NCBI GenBank assembly: GCA_947305735.1 | Contig: CAMZEO010000002.1 | Location: 1 to 64,000 of the forward strand | DNA: 64,000 bases | Reading direction: 5' to 3' | DNA from: an uncultured Planctomycetales bacterium | GTDB taxonomy: Bacteria; Planctomycetota; Planctomycetia; Pirellulales; Thermoguttaceae | Shown here: piece by piece, positions 52,663 to 59,590 of the stretch | Layout of the letters: every line of letters starts with the position of its first letter | Numbering within the stretch: the first letter of the stretch is position 1 | Program-made: the position numbers and the translations under genes | Notes under the pieces: model-generated | Databases searched by the model: none | Told to the model about the DNA's origin: nothing | The model's input: only the letters and a program-made list of their open reading frames with translations

Positions 52663-53130
52663 ATGAAATCGAAATTGGCTCTTTGTTTTATAGCGGCGTT
52701 TGGATTCGTCGTCGCGAACGTTTCCGCGCAAGATTCCGTCGACGTCGCGGCTCCCGCGCCGGCGGTCGTCGCTTCTCAGACGACCGTCCAGCCCTTGGGC
52801 GATTGCGACGAGTGCGCCCAGGGAGGCTTCGTTGGATTCGGACGGTTCGGCGGTTTGGGCAGTCCTCGCGCCTACTGGGAGCAACGCGACGCCGAGCGCC
52901 GCGACGAAATCGGTCGACGTCGCCAGATCGTCCAAAGGTCTCCTTACGCGTATCCGACCGGAGAGCTTCAGGACTGGGCGCGTTTCCGCAACTATCCGTA
53001 CGTGTATTACGATCACAATTTTGGAACGCGCGATATGCGCATTCCCGGATACAACCCCGCGTGGCAAAACTACTATCCCTCCGGACGACGTTATCATCAG
53101 GGCAATCATTTCAATCTTGACGTGTTCTGA
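52663..53130 (+). CDS. Small secreted Tyr/Arg-rich protein (155 aa)
   Basis: Not recognised as a named family. AAGGAGG at 52651-52657 fixes ATG 52663. A signal peptide (MKSKLALCFIAAFGFVVANV, ending SAQ) is followed by a short Ala/Pro/Val stretch, a DCDECAQGGFVGFGRFGG segment with two Cys, and an aromatic, Arg-rich second half (RSPYAYPTGELQDW, NYPYVYYDHNFGTRD, NPAWQNYYPSGRR). The composition suggests an envelope or surface protein, and small proteins of this kind are known in planctomycetes. It is followed by a terminator, so it is its own unit. Confidence 0.75.
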   Translation: MKSKLALCFIAAFGFVVANVSAQDSVDVAAPAPAVVASQTTVQPLGDCDECAQGGFVGFGRFGGLGSPRAYWEQRDAERRDEIGRRRQIVQRSPYAYPTGELQDWARFRNYPYVYYDHNFGTRDMRIPGYNPAWQNYYPSGRRYHQGNHFNLDVF

Positions 53131-53161
53131 TCGACCGGGTTGTTCGGGAATATAACTTTGG

Positions 53162-53194
53162 ACGCCGCCGTTTTTTGGATCGACGGCGTTTTTT
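53162..53194 (+). terminator. Rho-independent terminator of the small secreted protein gene
   Basis: ACGCCGCCG / CGACGGCGT stem with one mismatch, T-rich loop, and TTTTTTC after it, 32 nt past the stop. Confidence 0.75.
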
Positions 53195-53299
53195 CTTTTC
53201 CTGTTCCATAAATCGTGTTGTTTTAACTTATTGAAAAATAGAAAGTTGAGATTGTTTATACACAATAAATTTTTTTAAAAAGAATTGTGTGAAATCCGC

Positions 53300-53327
53300 T
53301 TGTCGAGTTCGCGATTTGTGTTATATT
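53300..53327 (+). promoter_or_regulatory. Sigma70-like promoter of the tiny-ORF unit
   Basis: -35 TTGTCG (53300-53305), 16-bp spacer, -10 TATATT (53322-53327), also reading as an extended -10 (TGT-TATATT). The predicted start is ~53334, giving a leader of only ~17 nt before the first tiny ORF. Confidence 0.6.
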
Positions 53328-53350
53328 GGATTTCGGTTTCAGGAGAATAT

Positions 53351-53443
53351 ATGAAATTCCCCGCCTGCAGGCGCGTTCGCGTCGTTTTACCCGGTCCCGC
53401 GGGATCCCCAATGAAGGAGTCTTTGTATGTCGAAACGCAGTAA
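53351..53443 (+). CDS. Tiny ORF 1 (30 aa), possible leader peptide
   Basis: ATG 53351 stands 5 nt after AGGAGA (53341-53346). It encodes a 30-residue peptide starting MKFPACRRVRVVLPGPAGSP and ends at TAA 53441-53443. It overlaps tiny ORF 2 by 17 nt, and the ribosome site of ORF 2 lies inside it, so translation could be coupled. The peptide itself is not recognised. Its reality depends on the good ribosome site and promoter; alternatively the unit is an RNA gene. Confidence 0.4.
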   Translation: MKFPACRRVRVVLPGPAGSPMKESLYVETQ

Positions 53444-53489
53444 ACGTCGTCAGTGGTGGAGAGAAGAGATCTTAGCGACCGCCGCGTAA
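53427..53489 (+). CDS. Tiny ORF 2 (20 aa), basic Trp-containing peptide
   Basis: AAGGAG (53414-53419) lies 7 nt ahead of ATG 53427. The peptide is MSKRSKRRQWWREEILATAA, with a strongly basic N-terminal half, a Trp pair and a helical-looking end. A small hairpin (53496-53511) and a 14-bp terminator follow directly. Too short for family assignment. It could be a small functional peptide or a by-product of a structured RNA. Confidence 0.45.
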   Translation: MSKRSKRRQWWREEILATAA

Positions 53490-53517
53490 CGCGCGGTTCT
53501 TTCGCAAGAACTTGATA

Positions 53518-53559
53518 AAGAGCTTTGATTCAGGAGAGAATCAAAGCTCTTCTTGTTTT
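53518..53559 (+). terminator. Strong terminator of the tiny-ORF unit
   Basis: Perfect 14-bp stem AAGAGCTTTGATTC / GAATCAAAGCTCTT around the 6-base loop AGGAGA, then CTTGTTTT. The loop equals the ribosome-site sequence AGGAGA used by tiny ORF 1. From here to 53754 (about 195 nt) I see no further feature. Confidence 0.85.
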
Positions 53560-53754
53560 CCGTCGGGGAACGATCCGCGCGAGGAGTCTCTCCGCTTCCC
53601 CCATTGGGACGGACTGCAAATCAACGCGCCGCAATCGTCCAACCGTCCCGTCGGCGTCGACGTTAGATTTGCGCAAGCAAATTTTAAAATCAAGACTTTA
53701 AGAAAAGCCGAAGCCGTGTTTTAGTTCTAAAACACGGCTGTGATCGGCGAATAA

Positions 53755-54318
53755 TTACGACTTTTCTTCAAGCGTAATTATTTCTCTTTCGCATTCCGCA
53801 GTTACGCCTTCGTCCCAATCGTTATTGACAAACGCGTCGACGCTCGAAAATTTTCTGGAAAGGTCGTAACCCTTATGGATATAAATGTCTTCTGAAAACC
53901 ATATCGCTTTTTCGAAAGACAGTTGACGATTTCCAAAATCGAAAACGAGGCCCCTTGTGAGCCAGACGTCGTACGTCTGGTCGCCGTTTTTGAATAACCG
54001 TTGGTTTTCCTGAATTACCGATACGCTTTTTATCTTTTCTTTGATTGGCGTTTCGATAAATACTTTACGATCGACAACCTGATAACGTTCGGTTTCAATT
54101 GTCCATACCGCTACGTCCTCTTTTGTTCCAAAATAGTCGAGCGGTTCTGTGAAACTGTACAGGTAAAACAGACCGTTTTCCGCTTCTATTTGCACAACTT
54201 GCGAAGACGAATTAATGTAATTGAACGAATCGCGTCTTATTGCGACAAGTTCCTTTCCAACAAGAGATTGAAGTATCAAAATCTCTTGTTCTTTTAAACG
54301 AATATCTATTTTAACCAT
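53755..54318 (-). CDS. Hypothetical protein, possible immunity-type (187 aa)
   Basis: Not recognised. Soluble, rich in beta-type residues and aromatics (VKIDIRLKEQEILILQSLVG at the start, VWLTRGLVFDFGNRQLSFEK in the middle, acidic end). No signal or membrane segment. Codon use is more AT-rich than in the core genes, as in the rest of the block to its right. It is the last leftward gene behind the toxin-associated cluster, 88 nt from the next. An immunity or accessory role is suggested by position only. Confidence 0.6.
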   Translation of the reverse strand: MVKIDIRLKEQEILILQSLVGKELVAIRRDSFNYINSSSQVVQIEAENGLFYLYSFTEPLDYFGTKEDVAVWTIETERYQVVDRKVFIETPIKEKIKSVSVIQENQRLFKNGDQTYDVWLTRGLVFDFGNRQLSFEKAIWFSEDIYIHKGYDLSRKFSSVDAFVNNDWDEGVTAECEREIITLEEKS

Positions 54319-54406
54319 ATTAAATTTGCGCGCGCCTTCCCAACTCTATATGTTGCAAGCCCGCGTCATATTGCGCTTCTCTTGGCTCTATTAGAAAGCG
54401 CGTCGT

Positions 54407-54955
54407 CTAATCAACTTGATAATGTTGGTCAGAAACGTCTTTAGCCTCAAAACTACCCGCGCGCCGGGATAGTATTTTATCCGTAAACAGAGCGAGATAT
54501 TCGCCTTGGGCAACCGCGTAATAAGTCGGCGGATAAAGTCGTTCAATTTCCGTGTTTGGGACGGGATGTTCGGCGACCTCAAACCATGTTAAATCGTCAT
54601 AGATTACGCTCGAATATCCGCAAGACAGGTCGACGTTGACTTGCCTTTTTGTCGGAATGTAGGTCTTTATGACGTTGATATTACGTTCTCTGTCAAAAAC
54701 ATGAAGGGTTCCGCATTGGGGACGTCGCCACATATAATTGAACAACCCCATAAAATCCTCGTAGACGGAGTCTGATTGATATAGATACGGACTTGGAACG
54801 AGATATTCCGAGCGCATCTTTTCATTATTGGGGTCGTATTTCGATTCCGTAATATTTTTCCAGGTTTCAATGGGAAAAAGAATGAGTTCTATTCCGTTAG
54901 GTTCGTCATGATAGCGTATTCCTTTTCCGCAACCTCCGCATTGTAATCCTGCCAT
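54407..54955 (-). CDS. Zinc-ribbon-like protein, possible immunity protein (182 aa)
   Basis: Begins MAGLQCGGCGKGIRYHDEPN, with a CxxC that, with CG at ~82 (RRPQCGTLHVF), may bind zinc. The layout parallels the protein at 55462-55953: Cys motif, ELILFPIETWKNI versus DIVLWAYPDKQWKDI, then a Cys-x-x-hydrophobic strand, then a mixed C-terminus. The two are probably distant paralogues. AAGGAGAA precedes ATG 54955, directly after a decayed ORF. Likely an orphan immunity-type gene whose toxin partner has been lost. Confidence 0.65.
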   Translation of the reverse strand: MAGLQCGGCGKGIRYHDEPNGIELILFPIETWKNITESKYDPNNEKMRSEYLVPSPYLYQSDSVYEDFMGLFNYMWRRPQCGTLHVFDRERNINVIKTYIPTKRQVNVDLSCGYSSVIYDDLTWFEVAEHPVPNTEIERLYPPTYYAVAQGEYLALFTDKILSRRAGSFEAKDVSDQHYQVD

Positions 54956-54965
54956 AGTATTCTCC

Positions 54966-55185
54966 TTAATTCATGTCGTACATAACGCCGTTGTGGAATA
55001 ATTTTACCTTACCCTTAATCCAATTTTTTCGCTTTCCTTCCTGAATCGCTTTGCTTACAATCCTATAGGCTTCCTGGTAAGACGAATATGCGGACGCTAT
55101 AACCACGATTCCCTCCCGGTGTGTTTCAGGAGGATAACGATAGGCGTCCGCTGTTTTCTGTAAAATGTATTTTTTGTCGTTTCAT
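54966..55185 (-). pseudogene. Frameshifted small ORF upstream of the zinc-ribbon gene
   Basis: ATG 55185 opens MKRQKIHFTENSG, and the frame stops after 19 residues. A +1 shift near 55150 (around GAAAACAGCGG) gives a continuous protein-like tail: ADAYRYPPETHREGIVVIAS, then AYSSYQEAYRIVSKAIQEGK and KLFHNGVMYDMN, ending at TAA 54968-54966. The intact ancestor would have had ~73 residues. Its stop sits in the ribosome site of the next gene, as expected for a coupled pair. A GTG at 55106 could still express the last 46 residues. Confidence 0.5.
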
Positions 55186-55406
55186 TCAGCCGTCGTCTGA
55201 ACCGCGTTCAACGTTGACGTCAACCGCCGGACTTCCGTCGGAACTTGACGCGTTGCCCCAACTTATAACGCTACCGTCTGAGAGACCGCGCCGACGACCC
55301 TTTTCCCGCCCCGTTTTTTATCATAAACAGGTATTTCAATACCGCCATGGGCTAATTAATCATATAATTCTTTGGCGGTCTTTTCAGGATCGTCTGACTC
55401 GAACAT
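55186..55406 (-). pseudogene. Small ORF broken by a nonsense codon and a 1-base deletion
   Basis: ATG 55406 opens MFESDDPEKTAKELYD, then TAA, then in the same frame LAHGGIEIPVYDKK. At the A6 run that follows (GATAAAAAACGG) a shift of one base continues as TGREKGRRRGLSDGSVIS, WGNASSSDGSPAVDVN and VERGSDDG to TGA at 55186. The length (221 nt) is one short of a multiple of three, consistent with a single lost base. The stop codon abuts the ATG of the next remnant (TGAATG). Function unknown; probably debris of toxin-immunity turnover. Confidence 0.5.
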
Positions 55407-55461
55407 GGCGCAAGAGTCCGTCGAAGCTTTTTTAAAACGGCGATTTTGAATTCTCGTTCGC

Positions 55462-55953
55462 TTATTCGTCTTCCAATGGATTCATAATAAGAGGTTTTGG
55501 TCGCGTTGGAGAAGGAACAAAACGGTATTCGAGGGTTTTCTTCGTCGTTGAATCGCGCAACAGTAATCGAGTATAGTCTCCGTAAATCTCGATTTTTATC
55601 GATGAGGAAGGAATGGTCGACGCGTCAATTTCGTTCGGAAAAATGATTTCGTCCCATTCGACGTCGGTAAACACGTGCCAGAGTTCTCTGGACGGATCCC
55701 CGGCGAAGATGGAGTCGTCGACTATTTCGTACATTGACCCCTTATTGGACGGATAACGAAATATGTACAAACGCTCGCATTTTGGACAACGCCATATTTC
55801 GAACGTTGCGTCGGGAATCAACACGGGATCAGTCTTTCCTATCTTTTGTATATCTTTCCATTGTTTATCGGGATACGCCCACAATACAATATCGCTGGGG
55901 CTCATAGAATCGGTCAAGTATTCGCCGCATTCGCATTCCATATGCATTTTCAT
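55462..55953 (-). CDS. Probable immunity protein for the adjacent nuclease toxin (163 aa)
   Basis: Begins MKMHMECECGEYLTDSMSPS; CxC and CPKC (WRCPKCERLYIF, residues ~55) could form a zinc site. Soluble, acidic, ending PLEDE. Its ATG overlaps the stop codon of the toxin gene by 4 nt (ATGA, 55953-55950), the usual arrangement for translationally coupled toxin and immunity genes. No family name can be given, but it resembles the 54407-54955 protein in layout. The immunity role is inference from position, overlap and acidity. Confidence 0.7.
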   Translation of the reverse strand: MKMHMECECGEYLTDSMSPSDIVLWAYPDKQWKDIQKIGKTDPVLIPDATFEIWRCPKCERLYIFRYPSNKGSMYEIVDDSIFAGDPSRELWHVFTDVEWDEIIFPNEIDASTIPSSSIKIEIYGDYTRLLLRDSTTKKTLEYRFVPSPTRPKPLIMNPLEDE

Positions 55954-56393
55954 ACGTCCTTTCTGTAATAGAAGTAACCTTCGTTTGTTAAAATTTCGAC
56001 GTTAATAGGTAGTTTTTTATCTGAAAACGATCCACGAGCCCGGTTGACGATTTCATCAGCCTGTTTCTTGGTGATGTCCGCTTTTCTAGCGTCTAAAATC
56101 ACATTCTGAGCTTTTTGTTTGACCGCTTTTTGAACGTCTTTGCTTCCCGTATTGGCGTTTGGTTTGTTTAGCGTTTTTACTTCGGTAATTGTATCATTAA
56201 CCTTCAAATCTGGCGCGCGGTCTTTTTCTATTTTGGATTTGGGAATTCTTCTAACGTTATACCCCCTTTCCAAAAGTTCTCCAATAACTGGGAGTTCGTG
56301 TTGTCTAAGACCGTCTGGTTTTCCAGAAAGAGAGCCTCGAGATCTTGAACCAACAGTTCTTGAATAAAACCGCATTGGCGATTTCCGCCCCAT
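55950..56393 (-). CDS. CdiA-type C-terminal nuclease toxin domain, stand-alone
   Basis: 147 residues. The pattern HELPVIGELLERGYNVRRI, APDLKVNDTITEVKTLN, SKDVQKAVKQKAQNVILDAR and INVEILTNEGYFYY fits the tRNase/PD-(D/E)xK-like toxin tips found at the ends of CdiA and related polymorphic toxins. The P-D-x7-E-x-K arrangement supplies acidic and Lys residues typical of nuclease sites. ATG 56393 has AAAGGAAA just upstream; the frame runs back to 56534 without a better start. No secretion carrier, filament or pre-toxin region is attached, so it may be a captured toxin tip acting inside the cell, or a leftover module. It overlaps the immunity gene by 4 nt. Confidence 0.65.
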   Translation of the reverse strand: MGRKSPMRFYSRTVGSRSRGSLSGKPDGLRQHELPVIGELLERGYNVRRIPKSKIEKDRAPDLKVNDTITEVKTLNKPNANTGSKDVQKAVKQKAQNVILDARKADITKKQADEIVNRARGSFSDKKLPINVEILTNEGYFYYRKDV

Positions 56394-56755
56394 ATGGTTT
56401 CCTTTATTATACGATTCCAACTTCATGGGTAGAGAAACTGAAATCTGGTAAATTTCACGCTGAATTTCACGAGAAAACAAAAGGGACGACTGGAGAGCGG
56501 GAGAATGCGTCCATGTGAGCAGGCGTTTGTTCATCCGTATTTCTCGAAACGACGAGCGTTTGACATAACGAACGTCGTTTTGCTATCCGAGTCCAGATAT
56601 TGGGGACTTTTAAAGAATGGTCTGACAATCCATTAAACCCGCGCGGTTCCGATAAATCGCCACGCATGAGTCGGCGTTCTCGGCGCAAGCCGAAATAAAT
56701 CGGTCGGTTAACGAAAACGACGCCAAAAGAACGACGGCTCGCAATCGCAAAACGA
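56394..56755. other. Intergenic stretch between hsdS and the toxin gene
   Basis: 362 bases. Short frames exist but none has a ribosome site or recognisable product. No terminator for hsdS is obvious. Confidence 0.45.
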
Positions 56756-58102
56756 CTATGAGTTAATTTGCGCTAAACGCTCGCAAAGAGGCAAAAGCTC
56801 CTCGATCTTCGCTACGATTCGCTTTTGTTCCGATAAGGGAGGAACGGGAACTAATAGTGAATGCAATACTCTAGAAGACAACCCTTGAATTGATATCCCT
56901 TTTCCTGTTATCAAACCTGCATTTTTGTAATAGAAGAAAATATAGTAGAAGAAGGAAATTATCAGACTTCCAAATGGTCTCAATCTATGAATATGATTTT
57001 GAATTCGCATACTGTAATCAAAGTTCCAAATTGCGGATCTTCCGACATCTCCACCTTCAAGAACTAAAAGGTCTCCTTTTTGTACAGAACATTTTTCAAT
57101 TTCCGTATCGGTAAAAAGCATCGTTTTAAGTTTATCAAGTTCAAAACGATTCCAGAATACGTTTGACGTTGTAATGTACTCGTATGGCTTCCCCAACTTG
57201 TCCGACGAATTTAGAGCCTTTCCTGTGTTATGTTGAAATAAATCTCCTATACGAACCCACTTCCACCCGTCCGGGATCTCAAACGGAATCTCGTCTTCTT
57301 TAATCTCGGGCAAGGGCTTTTCTTTTTTAATCTTTCCTTCTTTGACGAGTCGTTGTTTCTCGCGTTGAATCTCGCGATAGAGTTCTTCCGCAGTTCCTTC
57401 GTCGGGGCGTTGTTCGACGAGTTTGCCCTGAATTGCCAGCTGCAAAACGCTCTTTTGAAGATCGCCGGGAAATCGCTTGTCGAGCTCCCCAAGTCGATTC
57501 CACGCTTCCTCGTAACGCTCGACATAAGGCAAAAGTTCCTCGATCTTCGCCACGATTCGCTTTTGTTCCGATAACGGCGGGAGAGGAACCATGCAGTTAG
57601 ATATTTGATTAACCGTTATTTGTGGAATTGCGGACCCTGAATACGCGAACCATATTGGTTTAAAAGCGTAACAACAATAATATAAATATTCAGGTAAGAT
57701 ATCATGAAGCTTGGTCGCACAAATTGTAGTTTGAGTACACGTTGCAACTTCGTCTTTAACTAACGTTACATATCCAATAGAATTGCCTCGTGCAGGAATT
57801 ACTAAATCGTCTTTATGTAATTCTAACTCGGCGCATTTCACGTAACCGAGAACTGTATCAGATTGAGTTGCGCTGTAAACAGGAATTCCCTCGTCGAACA
57901 AGTCTTTTTTTAGAATGGTTTTGCCCATTCTTATATTAGCGAAAAATCCAAATCTTTTCCAAATCCAGTTATCTGGAATTGGGAATATTTCATCTTCCCA
58001 AACTTCACCCTTTAATGAGATACCTTCGTTTTTGTTTTGTTCAACCAGTTTCCCCTGAATCGCCAGCTGTAAAATACTGTTCCTCAACTCCTGCGGCGTC
58101 AT
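56756..58102 (-). CDS. hsdS: Type I restriction-modification specificity subunit HsdS
   Basis: 448 residues; sets the DNA target of the type I complex. Two target-recognition domains (about 30-200 and 250-425) are separated and followed by the conserved helical repeats. PLPPLSEQKRIVAKIEELLP and its second copy PVPPLSEQKRIVAKIEELLP end each half, and SILQLAIQGKLVEQNKNEG and SVLQLAIQGKLVEQRPDEG begin each half. The DNA repeats that encode them lie at 56776-56840 / 57516-57583 and 57416-57470 / 58041-58102, allowing domain exchange. Its ATG would overlap the stop codon of an in-frame hsdM (ATGA), but hsdM is now out of frame there. Confidence 0.93.
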   Translation of the reverse strand: MTPQELRNSILQLAIQGKLVEQNKNEGISLKGEVWEDEIFPIPDNWIWKRFGFFANIRMGKTILKKDLFDEGIPVYSATQSDTVLGYVKCAELELHKDDLVIPARGNSIGYVTLVKDEVATCTQTTICATKLHDILPEYLYYCCYAFKPIWFAYSGSAIPQITVNQISNCMVPLPPLSEQKRIVAKIEELLPYVERYEEAWNRLGELDKRFPGDLQKSVLQLAIQGKLVEQRPDEGTAEELYREIQREKQRLVKEGKIKKEKPLPEIKEDEIPFEIPDGWKWVRIGDLFQHNTGKALNSSDKLGKPYEYITTSNVFWNRFELDKLKTMLFTDTEIEKCSVQKGDLLVLEGGDVGRSAIWNFDYSMRIQNHIHRLRPFGSLIISFFYYIFFYYKNAGLITGKGISIQGLSSRVLHSLLVPVPPLSEQKRIVAKIEELLPLCERLAQINS

Positions 58103-58190
58103 TGGTTCCCCCCAAGCAAGTTCTGAATCGTATCGAGAACTTGGTCGATTTCGGCGTTAAGACTCGCTCGTTGCTCCTGATAGCGCAGTA

Positions 58191-59588
58191 TCAAATCGCC
58201 GGGGTCGAGAATTTCGTCTTCCTGATGCGGGAACCCACACTGGTCGAGATTGTACCAAGTTCTTCGCTCAACTGCTTATAGGAATATTTCTTCGCCTTGT
58301 CGAACCCGTCGACGACGATCTCCTTTCGGTCGTTCCACCATTCCGCAACGGGCTGGAAATGTTCGAGTTTCATCGGCTTGGTCTTGCTGAAATGCTTATA
58401 CCCTTCGGGCATGTCGAGCCGATAGAACCACGTTTCCTTCGTTTGACCCGTCCTGTCGAAGAAGAGAATGTTTGTCGTAATGGACGTGTACGGCGAAAAG
58501 ACGCTGCCGGGCAGTCGGACGATCGTGTGAAGATTGAACTCGTTGAGCAGCTTCTTTTTAAGCGCGACTTTGGCGCCGTCGGTTCCGAACAGGAACCCGT
58601 CGGGCAAGACGACGGCGGCGCGTCCGTTTTGTTTGAGCCGTTCAATGATGATTGCCATAAAAAGGTCGGCGGTTTCGCTTGACGCAAGATCGGCGGGGAA
58701 AAAGTTTTTGATTTCCTTTTGTTCAGAACCTCCGTAGGGAGGATTCATTAAAATGACGTCGAATTGATCGCTTGGCGTATAGTCGAGCAATTTCTTGACA
58801 CTTAGCGAATTGTTCCGAAAGATTTGGGGATTGTCCAACTTGTGAAGGAACAAATTTGTAACGCAAAGCAGATAAGGAAGTTGTTTTTTTTCGATACCGT
58901 AAAACGAATTGCGCCACAAATCGTCGTCTTCTGTTCTTTTGATTTTCTTTTTGAGTTCCTTAAGCCACGAGACGATAAACCCTCCGGTGCCGCAGGCAAA
59001 ATCCGCCATCGTTTCTCCAATTTGCGGATTAATCGTTTGCGCCATGAAATCAGTTACGGCGCGCGGGGTGTAGAATTCTCCCGCCGACCCCGCGCTCTGA
59101 AGTTCTTGGAGAAAAGACTCATAAATACCGCTGAAAGCTTGTGATTCTTTGTAATCCTCAAGTTCAATTCCGTCGACAATGCCGACGACTTGCTTTAATA
59201 AATGACCTTCTTTCATATAATTGTTGACGTCGCTAAACGTTTCGCCAACAATGCGTTCGCGAATTGGTCGGTTTTCTTCGGCTGAGATCCTTTTTAGAGT
59301 CGGAAATAATCGATCATTAACGAATTTTAGAAACTCCGAACCGGACATTCCGTCGTTCTTGAGCTTTTCTCCCTCTTTTTTTACGCGCGCCCAGTTTTTC
59401 CATCGGCAATCTTCGGGAATGACCGGTTGATAATCGTCTTCAAGTTCCCAGTCGGCTTCTCTTGAATCGTAGGCTTTCAGAAACAGAATCCATGCGATTT
59501 GTTCAATGCGTTGAGCGTCGCCGTTAATGCCCGGATCGTTACGCATAACGTCGCGTATTTTTTTAACAAAACTTCCCACATTGCTCAT
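58191..59588 (-). CDS. hsdM: Type I DNA methyltransferase subunit HsdM, C-terminus frameshifted
   Basis: 465 residues; N6-adenine methyltransferase subunit. SAM-binding motif FACGTGGF, catalytic NPPY in LMNPPYGGSEQ, and the HsdM N-terminal helical domain are intact. The end is abnormal. After KQLSEELG the frame runs into TISTSVGSRIRKTKFSTPAI and stops at 58191. In the next frame the family tail is intact: YNLDQCGFPHQEDEILDPGD, LILRYQEQRASLNAEIDQVL and NLLGGNQ, ending at TGA 58101-58099, which overlaps the hsdS start. A single base is missing near 58253-58258. The lost ~50 residues normally help bind HsdS. It follows hsdR after 2 nt. Confidence 0.9.
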   Translation of the reverse strand: MSNVGSFVKKIRDVMRNDPGINGDAQRIEQIAWILFLKAYDSREADWELEDDYQPVIPEDCRWKNWARVKKEGEKLKNDGMSGSEFLKFVNDRLFPTLKRISAEENRPIRERIVGETFSDVNNYMKEGHLLKQVVGIVDGIELEDYKESQAFSGIYESFLQELQSAGSAGEFYTPRAVTDFMAQTINPQIGETMADFACGTGGFIVSWLKELKKKIKRTEDDDLWRNSFYGIEKKQLPYLLCVTNLFLHKLDNPQIFRNNSLSVKKLLDYTPSDQFDVILMNPPYGGSEQKEIKNFFPADLASSETADLFMAIIIERLKQNGRAAVVLPDGFLFGTDGAKVALKKKLLNEFNLHTIVRLPGSVFSPYTSITTNILFFDRTGQTKETWFYRLDMPEGYKHFSKTKPMKLEHFQPVAEWWNDRKEIVVDGFDKAKKYSYKQLSEELGTISTSVGSRIRKTKFSTPAI

Positions 59589-59590
59589 AG

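Noticed and set aside
51847-53265. Long minus-strand frame (472 codons) including queD
   Set aside because: Only the last 133 codons are QueD. The rest overlaps a rightward secreted-protein gene and the divergent promoter region.
55121-55435. 104-codon plus-strand frame starting MFQEDNDRRPLFS
   Set aside because: It is the antisense of the decayed ORFs; the minus-strand frames are far more protein-like and line up with neighbouring genes.
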